A stretch of 64,000 nt of DNA from Onchocerca volvulus. Lineage: Eukaryota; Nematoda; Chromadorea; Rhabditida; Onchocercidae. Both the position numbers and the translations under genes were made by a program. A model generated the notes under the pieces. It was not told the DNA's origin. It worked only from the letters and a program-made list of their open reading frames with translations, and did not search any database. Positions 25,216 to 40,100 of this stretch are shown here, one piece after another (position 1 is the stretch's first letter; every line of letters starts with the position of its first letter). The stretch is taken from assembly GCA_000499405.2 (NCBI GenBank), contig HG738140.1, forward strand, positions 7,405,560 to 7,469,559, in the 5' to 3' direction.

Positions 25216-25933
25216 CTGGACCATCCCATTCCGCATGGCCGGGAACAACAAGTTTGGTAACATATTCAAAAAAAAAATAGTTACAAAGTTTGAAATGAAT
25301 AATTTTTGAAACTTATTAGAAACGTAAGTGATGTGTTTTCTCAGAAAGGCTACATATGCCGGATTAATGGATTTGCTGATCCTATTACCATTTAACATTC
25401 TGCGAAATCTGAATGAATCTGCTCTGTTTTTCAAATTTTTTACTTTAGAACAAATTTTGAAATATTCTTAAAAATTTTCTGGCTTAATTAAAATTTACTA
25501 AGAAGGAAAACTAATAATTAATAAAATGGCAAAATTTTGTTGAATCTTTTTCATGAATCTAAAAAGAGTTACCGCAGTTTTTTAGCGCAGTAAATTGACA
25601 CAGAACCACTCTTTCGAAGTTCAAAATGTTTAAATGAATTCCAGTTTCTAAAAAAGTTCAAAAATTGAGTTAAATATCTTTGAATTTGCGTTTCGGATTC
25701 TATAACTTCAAAAAGTATATTTGGAACTAGAGAGTAAAGCATGCAAATTTATGTAAGAAATTTATAATTAGACCGAAAAGCGATCTTTTTATCAACAAAG
25801 CGAAGGGTAGTTTTTTTTCAAAAATATCGTGTCTTCTTTCGCTAAAAGATTCATTTCAGAAACGAGCTTCTAAACTTTTTTTAGCAAACAATTATAAACC
25901 AATCAATCGAGATTTTTTAATCAATTTATTGAA
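25216..25933. other. intergenic
   Basis: No gene recognised between the repeat copy and the stop codon of the Patched-related gene. Confidence 0.5.
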
Positions 25934-28900
25934 TCATTTCGACCGACAAAACCTTTTCATGTAACACTTCATGTCATTGAAAATAATTAAAATAATAGGT
26001 AATATGATTAGTGCATGAATCATTCCGAGAACAATTAATAGTAATACTGTCTTCCAGAATACAGCAACAACATAGGCTTTGACCATAATCATAGGCAATA
26101 CTCCTGAAAGTTTCTGAATTACTAATCAGTTCAAGGATTCTTTAACATTCAGAAATAACCAAAGAATTGGTCAAAAACTGTAAAGAATTGTTATTCGAAA
26201 ATTTTCTACAGAGTTATGGATAATAACTTACCTAATATAGTGCTTAGTCCCGACTGGATCACGGGCCATCCGACATTTTTGAAAGTGACCAAGAGTCTCG
26301 CTCTAGTATCAATATTAGATTGGATACTACTACTACTACTATTGATTGATGGTACCATCGATGAATTTTTGATATTTGTATCTGAGCCAACAATGATTGA
26401 AATGGGTTGATGACAGCGCTCTTCAGATTTCTTATTGTCCTATATATTTATGAATATATTAATGCTTTGAACAAAAAATTCGAGGACAGAAAAACTTCTC
26501 CATCTATATGTTAAAACATTTCACTATGCTCTTGTAAATATGTCGACGAGTCGATCAAAAATCAAAAATTTCATGAAACTTAATGGAAATGATGATGAAT
26601 AACTTATAGGAATATTCTAAACAATTTAAATTTGAAATGATCAGATTAAAATTTCAATACCCTTTGTACAAGATAGTGATAGCAGATATGAGCACTGTAA
26701 TCAACAGAGAAGCCAATACTCATCAGCAAACTTATCAGTGATATCGCATCAAGTCGTACATTCCATAAATGCAAATATGCAAGTGCTCCGAAACAAATTG
26801 ATAGAATTGAAATAAGAACAGCTACTACAGCTGATAAGTCAGCAATGAAGAAATAAACTAAGGCTGACATTAAAATCACTGCAGAAACTGGAATTTTTTA
26901 ATTTAATATTACAAAATATGAAATAATTATAAATTTATCCGTATTTGAATACTGATTATTAATAAAAAGCATATTCTATTCATGGTCATAATTCTGAATT
27001 CGAAGAAATTCATATTTTATGTCATTCTTCTCAATCTTTTCTATCAATTATTATTATTTTCAATGCATAATTCCTCATCAATTTCTTTTTCCAAATGAAA
27101 CTTGAAAATTCTTCTATTTATATATTTAATAACTAATTTCGAAAATTAATAAGCTAATATGAGCTAGTTTCAAAAATAATGAGATTTCAAAAAATTTGAA
27201 ATAATGAATGACAAACATGCAGTTTGGAGAAAATTAATTGCTGCACTGGCCGCTGATTCAGTTGGAACTTTTTCCAATGGATGATGTGAGCTCACATTGA
27301 AAAATTGCGCATATTTCGAAATTATGGATCGCCTAAAATAAATTTGATAAAATAATGACAATTTGATATAAACGAGAAAAACAAAAAATCCAGAAATTTT
27401 GAAAATTTTTCATGTTGTAATCATTCTAAGAGTTTGTTGGAATTTCTTTGAATTATTTATCCAAAGAAAAAAATTTGCGCTATTTTGATTATGTCCGACA
27501 TAGGAATGAAAAAAGATTGTTTAGTCTTTCATAGCAAAAAGAAAAAACATGAAATGTTATTTAATATGTAAAAAATTTTTTTTAAAAACAATTTTAATTC
27601 TCCCAACATTTGAAATTGAAAAGTTCCTTGCTAAAGTGAACTAAATAGCAAAATTTAATAAAATATAATGAAGGAAACCTTTGCTCCATAAGCTTTTGCA
27701 CATCCAAAAAGTTGTTCAAATTATGGTAAGTTATTGACCAAAAGAAACCGGAAATTACTTCCAGACCATCTGCTCTCATCCTAAAACTGTCTTTCATTTA
27801 TTTTAAAATTGTAAAATTTATTGTAAAACTTTTTTAGGAACCTTTTAGCAATTTCATTTCGTTAGCGACTTATAAATTCATCCGCATCAAATTAGAAAAT
27901 AACTGGATTTCATTTTTTTATGTTTATTGATGATACATAAATTCGCTGAGATTGATAATCAAAAACATTCTACACTTTTCCGGTAAGCCATTGATTGGAA
28001 CTAAATAATCCTTTGAACAGCCCAAAGTAGAGATAATATTCATTTCAAATTGAAATCCAATTTTTCCGGGAGAAAGTTATAGCTAACTGTTAAGCATTTG
28101 TCGAAGAGTAACTTTACATAATGAGAAGAACAATGAAAATCTTCGCAACTTCCCCGTAATACTTTAAATTGAAAACTCACAATTTCATAAAATCAAAATT
28201 TCAGATATGCAGAATATCTTGATTTGAATAAGCTAATTATCTTAGCAAAAGCATTACATATATCATTTTTTATTAATTACCATTCAGATTTAATATAATT
28301 CTTCCGCATCAAATTTCACTCATCAAATTTTCAATGTAATAATAAACTAACTCGGTGGTAATGAACTTTTCTTCTATTTCATATTCTCGAAATATTGAGA
28401 GTAAATTGTCTTGTTGCCAGAAATTGCTTTCATCATCCCAAAGTGCTATTATCTGTAGAACTACAGTTAATTGCAACATTTATTATAAATTTCGAAAATG
28501 AAGGTAATTAAATTATTTGATTCCTGTAAAAATCCATTCAACTGTTTGGATTATTTTTCAAGATTTTTTCGGACTAGTTCTCTATTCGACAGTTTTATTC
28601 AAAATCGTTTATATTTATTGTTAAAAAAAGCGAAAGTGGCAAATGAACATTTTTCATAAAATTTAAGTTATGCATGCCTTATTCCACTTGCTTAATTTCT
28701 GCCCACTTGACAATTATTAGTCTCATAAAAAAAAAAATTTAATCTCTAAATGAGAACTAAAATAGATATATGAATTAGTTCCTCATATTTACTATCGAAG
28801 GGAAAGCTAGGAAATCGTTAGACAACGATTGGAATCAGATACAGACCGTAACATCCATACATATTCATGAAAAAAAGATTTTTGTGAATTTAAAATTTCT

Positions 28901-31900
28901 ATTCCATACAAAGTGGGAAAAAAGCGTGAATTTGTAATTTAAATGTTTGGAAATATTTATTAATGGTCTAAAAAACTTACAAATTTAATTTTTTTCTTTG
29001 GTTTTGTTTTTAGTATGCATATCAATAGAGTTTTCTTTTTTTTTTTTTTTTTTTTTAATCATAATTTCTGAATAATAGAATTAAAATGTTGTAATCGAAT
29101 ATTTTTTTTTCACTAACATCAGCAAAATCCCTAGTCCACAAGACAGTTCCATTTGATCCCATACCGAATTCTGGTATCGTTTCCAGCTCTTCAACTAAAC
29201 GATCGAATTTTTTTCGAATGAAAACATCAGCGAAATTTGGCAATGGATAAAGACCAAAATTGACGACGAATGCTTCATTGAGATTGAAACGTTGTAGTTG
29301 TCGTGAAATTGCATTCATGCTTGAATTTTCCAAATACAAATTTTCCATATCAAAATCTGTATTCACTTCGGTACAAAGATACGATATCACCTAAAATTTT
29401 AATTTAAATTCATATGACCTCAAATTACAAAGAAAAAAAAAGATACTATATTCCTAAAATCTTAACCTGAATAAGTTTGGGCAAAATAAGTAGATCAAAT
29501 AAAACTCGGAGTTTCAGTCTTTTTCACTTTCTTGATGTAGTTTTAAAGTTCAGTATTTACGAATATCAAGGCGAAAGGTATTCCCAAATTGAGTTTAGAT
29601 GTTTGGGATGAATTTATATTATCTTTCAATTTTTTTTCTTTATTTCATAGAAGGACATAAAAATGTCGCAGAAATTTACAATAACACAAATATAAAAAAT
29701 CGATTTTCTTTAACTTACAGTAATATGAATGATTAATGCAGCAATAGCAACGATTTTCATAAATGGGAGATGAAGGATATTGACAAATTTCTGCAGAACA
29801 TTTTGACTCATTGTCGATATTTTCCTCAACATTTTTGGTGACAAAGAATTGTCATTAGGAAAGTAATATTTTAGAATATCAGCATCAATAATATATATTT
29901 TGTGCGAATTTTTCGGTTTTGTTTTTGATCGCAATCTATCGATGATGCTTCTGGAGTTAAGATTCTGCAAAAATCAATATACAGTAGTATTATAATAGAT
30001 GCTGCAAATTACAAAAAAAAAAGCATTATCATCTACATCTTCGAACTTTAATTTTTAGATGCCATGGAACTATTATCATTTCTTCTACTCATAATATGAT
30101 AAGTTTTTCAAGTTTAAATCCATTCCTTAAATTATTTTACCTCTGCTGTCATATTTAAGCAAGACATTAAATTAAAGATCTTAAAAAAAAGTATCGTTAA
30201 ATCTTTCAAAAGTATTCGGATGAAAATTTCTAAATTAATCGATAGTCTATTCTAAGATATAACATATCATATGCAATTGACTTCTACGAGTGAGTTGTTC
30301 TTACTAGTATTCTAAAAATTTCCATAAAAGCAAATATGAACATTTGATATTGGTTAGTAGCATCAACTTCTCAAAATTTTCAAGCCAGCAGAAGTGATAT
30401 GGAAAAGTATACTCAATGCAGAATCTCTAAAAGATTCATTAGTTTACGAAAAGCTTACGTCAAGCTTAAGTCATACACTTACTTCAAGCGTACAGTATAA
30501 TTTCACTTCAAAATAGAACTTCTAAAAAGTTCAATTGTTGACGCAAAAACATAAGTTTAGCCTTACGTCAAGCGGAAAAATAATGTCTAACTTGTCTGCA
30601 GTAGTTCGTTCTTTCTACGTGATTTATTTTTTGTCTTCCGTTATAAGCAACAATGGCAGTAAAAAATGTAATCTGCAAAAAAATTTTCTTGAAATGTTCG
30701 AAAAATGAAATGTGACAAATATAAGAAATAAATAGATTTGAAAATTTGCGTAGAAGTGATAATACTTCTACCATTGATTATGACATAGTTGACTCAATGC
30801 TTCTCGTTAAATTTGATTAGCATTGAAAATACCTGATAAATGAAGTCAATCATAATTGCAACAGAAGCATAAATACAAAATAATTGTACAACAGGTAAAT
30901 TTGAAAAAAGTCCGACTACGAAACAAAGTATATCAGTAAGCGATGTTACTGTAACGCTAGTACCCGAATGAATCAGCGTTTCACCCATTCGTGTTTCGAG
31001 AGTAGAATCTGGGCTGAAATATATGAAGTTATAAGTTGTTCAATCATAATTATATAAAAATTGATCAGTAATCAAATACTACAAATTGCTTTGTATTCTG
31101 TTTTGCCAATTTTCACTTTCCAGTGAAAATTCAGAAGAATTGTGCTTAGAAATGATAGTTTGTTGTTCAATCAAAGTAAGCAGGCAATTTACCTTGAATG
31201 CCTCCATGCAGCTAATATGAGAAAAGCATCATCAACGCCAATTGTGATAACGAGAAAAGGTACAACAGTTAAGATATTGGAAAAAGGTAAACCAATACCC
31301 CACAAAATGCCAAAAGAAGTAATCAATGCCATTGCTGGTGAAAGTACCGCAAAAATAGCCTGAAATGAAGAATTTTAATTCCAGACAATAAATGAGCAAT
31401 TGCGCGTTTTTAATCTTGAATCAATACCGAACACTAGAAATATTCGCAAAATATTTGAATATTCTATATATAAGTTTACACTAAAGTGTGAATACAACAT
31501 TTTACCTCAACATGTTGACTATTTTTGAATGGAAAATCGATCAAGGTGATGACCATAAATATAATTAGTATCAAAGCAGTTACACCAAGAAATGGTATTG
31601 CAGTGAGTGCTATTTGACTCTGCTCATCGATTTCACGATCTCTGCTGAACAGAGCATATTTTAGATCCTAAAATTTCCATTTCACATCTTTGAAGTTTTC
31701 AAAAAAGCTTCAATGTTATGAATTTCCAATTTCTTAAAACAAAGCGAAAGTTAAAATTGAAGAATCCCAAATAGCAGAAAGCATATTTATTTATGAGCAA
31801 AAAAAAGCCCGGATTTTTCATATGAATTTCTATATCTTCCACTTCAAATATCATTTGAGTACTTCATTTTCCATAAAATAATAGTCTTATTTTTTCCTAA

Positions 31901-34900
31901 ATGAATGAGTGCAATTTTTTCTTTGAACTCTCAATATTTCTTTACCTTGGATTTATAGGTAGCCAATGTAAGCATTTTTTGCAGTTTTGATTCGAAATTC
32001 TTCGCGATTGTTTTACCATGTGGAAGATTTAAATTTACCTGTTCAAAAATCAAAAGTCAATTCTTTTCAAAATAAAATGATCTTTAGATCATAAGTTCTT
32101 AGAATTCAACGTGTAAAAAAGTTCAAATTTGAGTTCAAATAAATTCTAGCCATAAAGTGCAATATGAAGAGTTTGAAGCCATCAACGATTGTTGCATCTT
32201 GTTTCGAATAGTGCAAATCACCAACAGAATATCTGAATATATACAGATTTCAGGGACTTGAAAAGAGTGAACTTCGAAATTCAAAATATATGAAAATGTA
32301 AATTCCATTACTTTCTCTAATATCGCACAAAAGATTCCATATACATAGCTTCTTATCCTCTGATCTGACAAGAATAAAGATGAATAAAAGCATTCCAAAT
32401 TTTCAACTACGAGTTTTGAAATTAATTCGAAATGAACAATTTAAAATAGTTCATACCCCATGAAGATGTATTTCCCGAATATTCGTGCTTTTGGGAATGT
32501 GAAAGTTAACGATGACGAAAGTTCATCATTAATACTGATAGCTGCCTGAAATCTTGACATAAATACCTGATATTAGAGGAAAGAGCGAGTGATGCAATAA
32601 AATAATTTTTTCATTGGGCGCATAGAATCTCGCAAAAGATATTTATGAAATTTTTTCTTTGGCATTCAAATCAGAATATACTATGAATTAAAATTATGAT
32701 ATTATAATTTTAAAATTCTTGATCTGGACATTATTTTAAACTTTTAATCGTTTCTCATGGGCAAGAATAAAAGGAATTTTAAAAATTAGGTAGACAATAA
32801 ACCTTGATAAAAGTGAGAGCAATATCATTACTATCATCACAATAAACACCGCAAATGTTACGGTAGGTGAACAAATTAAAGCCATTACTGATAGTTATAT
32901 TATTGGCTATGAATCGATCCATTTTTAATATCTCATTCGTATTGTTATCATTCATCAGATTACCGCCATCTTTACGATTTACCAAAATTTGCAACTGAAA
33001 TAGGAAATTAACTTCTTAAAATAATTGTATTAAATGGTTCTGGCAGAAAAATCATAAAAACTGAAGATGTAATCAACAGCTATTTGTTTTAGTATTATTT
33101 AAATTATATGTCATTTTAGTCCAAATAGACGCATACACTTCTGAAGCCGCAATTTATTCCTTTTTGCAGAAACATTCGCAGTATTTTCGCAATTTTTTTA
33201 TTCTTAAAGCTTGTGAAGACAAATTTTTAAATTTGGATTAATCGATAACTTTTCCACAACTGATAACAATGGAATTATTTCATAAATAGCGTTTAGGTTC
33301 ATAAAAAAGCACGGGAACTTTCTTGCCAATTTCATATTCTGCTCATTCATGGGATCTTTTGACTCCGTTCGCCTCAAGATCATTTCAAGATCATAAAAAT
33401 TATGCATTCCTATTTTTCTTTCATCCTTAAAGGATGACGATCTAATTATATGTTATATAAAATTCCGAATGATTGATCTTGAAATTTTGATTTTAAAAAG
33501 CGCAAAAAGTTAACATTTCCATTACCAAAAACATTTAATAAATTAATGGAATATACTAGTTTCTGATAATTTGATTTTAAGTTTTATGTAATTCTTCAAA
33601 TATAATTCGAAGGAAGTCTTGAAATAATTTTAATTATTTCATTGTATAGTAGAAAACATATAAAAAGAAACCAAATTTCATTCAAAAATTTCCAGTTGGT
33701 ATATTCTCTCAAACTATTCCTCCTTTACAAGTTTTTTTCCATCATAATCGATTCCCTAGATTTCGTTGTGATATTAATAATGAAAGCAAAAAAAAAGATA
33801 TTTTAGTGATACATGAAGCCTTATACTAATTTCTATCATGATCTTCTTTCGAAATATCTTGAAAAAGCTCATTTTTTGCAAAATGATTGAATTTAAAGTT
33901 CTTGAATCATTTAGAAACAGTCTTCTTTTATTTTAATCAGTTCAGCATGAGCGACATGTCACATCGGCTTAGTAGAATTCATAAATGCTATCAGTGATTC
34001 ATTCGAAGAAACAAATATTGGAAATAAATTAATTTAAAAAAAAATAGTAAGACTGAATGCTTATCAAAAACTTTCTAGCAATCACATTTATAACTTATAA
34101 AACTAAAAAATTTCGATATTTTCATTATAAAATTTTAGTAAACAACAACAGAAAGTACTAAATTTCTTTCTTCTTGAGACCAAAAAACTCTTTAAAAGTA
34201 AGTTCAAAAAAGATATGGTTTTTTTTAAGGAGGAATATTTCCATCAAAGACCATAAGTTTTGATTATCATTCAATCAATCAATTACAGAGAATAGAATAG
34301 TAATGGAAATTTTCGTAAATCCTAATTTTCTTTGTTTTGATTTTGCCTGAAAGGAAGTTATGAGTTAGTTTATTATTAAAATGTTAAAAAAGGATATTAG
34401 TAGAATTGGAACAAGGAAATGCTTGGATAGGGAAAATTATAAATTAATTTTCAGTTTAATTTAAATTTCTTTAATATTTAATTTGAGCAATTACTCTGTA
34501 ATGATGCGTACTGCTAGCATATTCAAAACGTTCCAATGCCTTTTCCTCTACACGAGATAATCCATTTATTGGTGAATAAATATTCCAGATATCATTATCC
34601 ATATGAAAGTAAGGCAATCCAATAGTTGAAAGTAATGTTGTGAGAATCGGTAACACCTGAATTTTGATTAAAATTAACATCTTTGCAAAGAATCTTGGAA
34701 GTTTAATTAATTTTTGGGATTTTTCTTTTTGCCATTAGAAATTCTGACTAAATTAAAGTTACTTTTTCATTATCAGTACCGAATCGATGGCATTTTTATA
34801 AGAAACTATCTAAAAAAGCATTTTTATAAAGACAAAAAAAAAGTTTCGGAACATATGAAGGATTTAAAATAAATTATTGAGCATTTCTACTAGTAAGATT

Positions 34901-35010
34901 ATCTATCATGGATCATTATAAACACGAAAGATAACTTTTACCATAAAAGGTATAGGATGTTTGGCTACATAACATCCATAACGCTGATAAATTCTTTCCA
35001 AAAATCTCAT
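25934..35010 (-). CDS. Patched-related (PTR/PTCHD-like) 12-TM protein, complete
   Basis: Eighteen exons total 2,721 nt (906 aa), all phases closing: 34942-35010, 34495-34656, 32803-32994, 32457-32545, 32151-32232, 31946-32038, 31506-31667, 31193-31359, 30833-31013, 30592-30672, 29719-29964, 29118-29390, 28352-28452, 27679-27780, 27217-27332, 26661-26887, 26232-26439, 25934-26103. The ATG at 35010 lies ten bases after a poly-T/CAG acceptor, a likely trans-splice site. Order: TM1 (FMVLPILTTLLSTIGLPYF), first luminal domain (LQILVNRKDGGNL, NICGVYCDDSND), a sterol-sensing-like bundle with the family hallmark GVDDAFLILAAWRHS and FVVGLFSNLPVVQLFCIYAS, second luminal domain (SISRQ-type LENSSMNAISRQLQRFN), then VILMSALVYFF, ISLLMSIGFSVDYSAHICYH and GWPVIQSGLSTILGVLPMIM, ending FCRSK. 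The nematode family functions in cuticle, moulting and membrane lipid handling; the substrate here is unknown. Intron 5 seems to start GC (ATG|GCTAGA). This is the longest gene in the window. Confidence 0.9.
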
Positions 35011-36905
35011 CTTATTCGAACTGAAAAAAAAAAAAAAAGTTGGAAATTTATCAAAAAAATTTTGTTGAAACTTTATATTAAAAATTTGAAATTGAATTCT
35101 ATTCAATCATCGTATCAAAAAAATAAGCAGTTTTTTAGACCACAGCATCACCATTATCGCTATAATAAGGATGATACTTCTTTTCTAAAAACTCTGAGCG
35201 AAAACATCTTTTCATAATTTTGGTTCTTCATATTTCAAATTCGAATTTAATTTTATACATGCATACAAGTCACTGATTAAATTTCATCAATCCTAAAATT
35301 TAAGCTTATCAAATCAAAAGTAATTAAACATTAAAAAAGTGATTTTAACGATTCCTTTTTTTTTTTTTTTTTTTTTTTTTTTCAAATCAATCAATTTTAA
35401 GCGGAAGTTTTTCTCAATCAAATGACATTGATATAATATCCAGCTACTGTAAAAGATCCGACTTACTTTAACTTAAATATATTTGAACAAAATAAATGAA
35501 AATATTCTACTCAGATAGCATCTGAACGAAATCAGAAATCGATCAATCAAATAAAATTCATTATTAGCGTCCAAAGAGTCAACAACAATTCACACCTCTG
35601 AAAAATAAACAAAATGCATTTCTGTCTGGCATTATTGCAAAAAACATCAAAGTTATATCCTTGGAAAAAATTTCGAAAAATGATTTGAAAAAAACAATAA
35701 AGAGATAGTAAGTAAACTTAAATAATGGTAACATTATATGAGAAACTAAAAAAAAAAAACATTTAAAATTTATCAGTCTTGTTAGACAGTCGTTTTAGCT
35801 AATACCGTTCACTTTACCTTGGCGAATGGGTATTCAATAAAAAAGGAGGATTTCCATTGATACAAGTTTTGAAATTATTGAACTCATCCTCGTAAATCAA
35901 GCAAGTTATTCAATAAAAAAACATTATCAATATTGTAATTTTTGATTTCAATCACAGTCTGATAGAAAACGATGGATTTCTGTTTTGAATTTCTTTAGTT
36001 TAGAGCGTATATTTCAGTAGACACGATGTAAACTTCAAGACAATGAAGTTTTTTTTTTTGTTTTTGCTTTTGTTTTTTTTTCACCTTTTATGATGAATTT
36101 AGGTAATTGAGGTAATTAAGATTTTCATTATATAAGAGCACTTACGTGAGTCCATTGTAATTCAAGTAATTTATTAGTTTTTTTTTGATTTATTATCAGA
36201 GTATCATTTACAATAATAATGATATGTTCACGACAAAAATGCATGGTGCTGTGTAACAAGGAAAAACAGGTTGTCTTAAGTAAATTATACTCTAAGAAGA
36301 AAAACAATTAATTCTTGAGAAATCATAAACTGAAGAAATAAACAACTCGAAAATCAAAAATTATAAATTTGACGAGAAAAATTAATTGATAAATTCGTAT
36401 GTGAAGGTAAGTGTGAGTGATAGAGCGTATTCGAGAGATATTTTAATATCTATTTCAATAATCTTGAGTTTTTCTGAACTTCATTAAATCCATTAAGTTA
36501 AGTTAGATGTCAATGCGTTTGTTTCGTATCAAAGATTAAAAAGAAAACAACTACCGCTGAAATATCTTTAACAATTATTTGTTAAATCAATGTATCAATT
36601 ACCATAGAAAATCTATTGTTTGGAAAAAATATTTTCGATCAAAAATTTTCGTTCTGATTACTTTCACTTACTAAAGCAAAAGAGATTAACTTATTCGATT
36701 ATCATTGATAATATTATGATTAAAATATGAAATATTGAAAACGAAGCATTTGATTTCAAATTAAAGTCAAAAAAAGTCAGAATCCAATCTCTCATACTAT
36801 CACATATTATGTCATTCATTATTGAAATGACAGTAATAATGAGATTTGGACAAGGTCATAAATATGAGATGACAATTAAGCAACTACCTAAATAAAATTG
36901 TATAC
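35011..36905. other. intergenic, gene-poor
   Basis: Contains a poly(T) run (about 35359-35382) and a second T-rich block (about 36050-36080). No exon series recognised. Confidence 0.5.
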
Positions 36906-36909
36906 AAAG

Positions 36910-37112
36910 GTAAAGGTCAGATATCTGCATGATATTCGAGGCATGAAAATCTTTAGCGAAATTCGCAATAAATTTTTATATAAATCTAATCGAACATTTT
37001 ATGAAATTTACTTTTTGTCAGAGTAAAGGTCGGATATCTGAGATGTTCCTGGCAGTAAAATCTTTGGCAAAATTAGCAGTAATTGTCAATCGAACATCGT
37101 ATTTCATGCCAA
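36910..37112. repeat. diverged tandem duplication, unit about 113 bp
   Basis: GTAAAGGTCAGATATCTG (36910) recurs as GTAAAGGTCGGATATCTG (37023). GTAATTGTCAATCGAACATC in unit 2 corresponds to AAATCTAATCGAACATTTTA in unit 1, and AAAATCTTTAGCGAAATTCG corresponds to AAAATCTTTGGCAAAATTAG. The 74-aa plus ORF at 37001-37225 starts inside it and is not otherwise supported. Confidence 0.7.
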
Positions 37113-40100
37113 ATTTACTTCCAATCTTTTCAATTCAGCAGCTTATCAATGGAGTACTTTTTGAATACAACAGCATATCATTATCATTTCTTTTTCTCCG
37201 TTTTTATTTTATAACGGTTACTTAATCCCTATTTAAGTCGGCAAATTTCTTCCATTCAACTTTTTATAAAACGCTATTTTGACTCTGTTAAGGGAATTAT
37301 TATTATTTTACAATTTCAACCGTTATTTCTCAAGTTTTTAGATTATTCCATCAGTTCAGCAAAGTATTTTAAAAACCAGGGATTTGATAGATGAAATTCT
37401 ACTTCAAAAGAAATTTTGACCTAATAAGTTTTTATAACAACCATATCAAATGTTCAGGCATGGACTCCATATATCTCAGGATTTCTTTAAAACAAACATT
37501 GCATTTGAAAATCATTGATGAAAATTTTAAAGATTGATGAAATGATGAAAATTGTAATGTTGTACAAGGAATTCAGAAATTGACATTTCAGCAAGACAAA
37601 AAGAGAAATTTCTGTAAAGCAGATTATGTGTAAATTGACACAACAAAATCAGCTGAAATTCGCATAGTCGCCTTGTTCGAACATTTGCATTTTTGATAAA
37701 ATGCAAATAGCTAGACAAAAGAAACTCAATAAAGAAATTTTTGAAAATTAGATTTTTCAAGAAAAAAAAAAAACAAAGTAACTAAAAGCTGCTACCTATC
37801 GATAAAAAATTTTTCTTGAATTTCTTCAATTCTCGGAAATTCGGAAATTAAAACAGAGAATAAAAGTAGCTATTATATGGAGTTCAAATTTCTTCTTTTA
37901 GATAATTATATTTGTGCAAAAAAACTTGAAATTTCTAGTATTTGCTATAATTTTGAAGAAGCATCATTGAGGCAAACATGCTTCTTGCAAACAGGGAAAG
38001 CCTGATTTTTAACTATGACGTGTTTGAATTTCTTCCGTTCATAACCATTCATTTCAACGAGCAAGTAGGAAAAATGCTTTGCAAAAATATATGTTTATGC
38101 TATATAGAATAGAAGTAATATCTAAATAATAGAAGTAAAATGCCTTCAGGCGATATCGATTAATTTATATATTTCTCACTTCATTTCGATTCAACGAAAT
38201 TTTCATGAAACTTATGCTCTTCCACCTGTCAATATGTATATATATATATATATGTATGTTACATACTATTCTTTCAGAATGTGCAACATAAGAGAGATTA
38301 CACTGCTAAGAAGATGCGATCGGATTCTGATCATAAATAGTTCTCATTTCATTTTAATATCATATCAATTACTATCAATTCCAGCGAATCTGATGATAAT
38401 GGTAAGAAAAGTATAAATATAACAGATATAGTGATTTTAATTATATCAATACTAATACTATTAATATTAGAAGTAATAAAAGTAGATGTATGAAACCTGT
38501 TTAATTAATAGTGATTGTAGCAATTACATGCTAAAAGTGCAAGTTATGATGATTGAAAACTTTCAAGGAATTATAATAAATGTAGAATTTTTGGTATTTC
38601 TCTAAAATGAACATTCTCGAGACATTGCAATCTCAAGAAGACAGTTTCAATTTTCGCACGATTATCCAATTTTTATAAATTTCTTAGATTTAAATCATAT
38701 TATGTTAATTCACAATGTTCGAAGAAAAATATTTAATATTAACAAAAAAAAATTTCAATATTTCATCGATATCTTACGTATGCAAAAGATAAAAGTCGTT
38801 GATTTCGTCGAAGTTTTCCTTTTGTACTCAGAATGTTCACATTAAAAAATATGGAGATATTTGACGAGAACTTTTATAATAAAAAAAAGAAAAAAAATAA
38901 TGATTGCTCAGCAATAGTTGTCATCGCTGAATTGTTGAGAGAAAGAAGAGAAATGAAGAGGAATCAATAACTGAATTATATCAAAATATGTAAAAAAAGT
39001 TGAAGAAATTCCATAATTAAAACTTTCCGTTTTTAGAAAGTTAATGAACTGTTTTGAATTTAAAATATTATTTTAAGCCATACTATGGATAATTTCAAAA
39101 TAATGCATGCAAAAAGTAGAAATTTTTTTTTGCTAAAATTTTAAACTCTACTTTAAAATCCATAAAAAATTAGAATTTAATCATTTTCTCACAGAACGAA
39201 TATTGCTGAAAACCACTGCGGATTAAATATTTCCGGAATATTTTGTAAGATATCGATAGAATTAAAAATTTGCAAATAAACAGCATTTTCCTCAAAAAGT
39301 TTCAAAAATTTCTGATATATTAAAATGAAAATGTTGCACTAAAAAGTGTTGATTCCATTCCAAGCAAATGCACAGCACCTAAGAATTTACAAATAAGTGA
39401 AATTTAAGGAATAATTGCTGATGATCAAATAATTGCAGGCAATTGCTATTTTCAATTTTAAAATGATCAGGTAAGATATTTTCTGCAAAAATTTGCAATT
39501 AAATATAATGCTAGATGAAAAATGACTAGAAAAGATAAATAAAGGTATTGAGGAAGTGAAATCACAATTCTCCTGTCCTCTCTAAACATGGATTATCGAT
39601 GAACATTGGCGATTTATTTTATTTCGTCCTCCTTCTTCTCCTACTATTCCTCTTTGATCGCAATTCAGTCCGGTCGTATTCCATGATTCTTCTAAGATGA
39701 TTGCAAATTTGATGTGATCATAATAATCATTAAAAAAAAACTCCAAAATAAAAGCAATAATCATTGATGGAATTTGATAATTCGATTTTCCACTTAATTT
39801 GACACAATTTCATTTCATGATAACATATTTTGATACTTATGGCTTAATTATCTTTAAATGATAATGATGCACCTTAGTTGATATCATTTATCATGCGATC
39901 ATTCATAATGGAAAAGTAATAAGAATTTCTGTTTGTTGTTGTAATTGACGATATTGAAATTTTGAAATCAGTCAATTTGTGCGGTGTTGAAGTATTCAAT
40001 TAAACGATAAATGAATAACCAGCCATCGGCATTAAGTTGACTTTTAAAGAGGGATTTCGATGATTGAAATATCTACTTTATAAATTCAATATAAGATGCA

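Noticed and set aside
33204..33407. 67-aa minus-strand ORF within the Patched-related gene
   Set aside because: Sits in the 1.5-kb intron 2; the family reading runs directly from exon 2 (HHYR) to LQILVNRKDGG without it.
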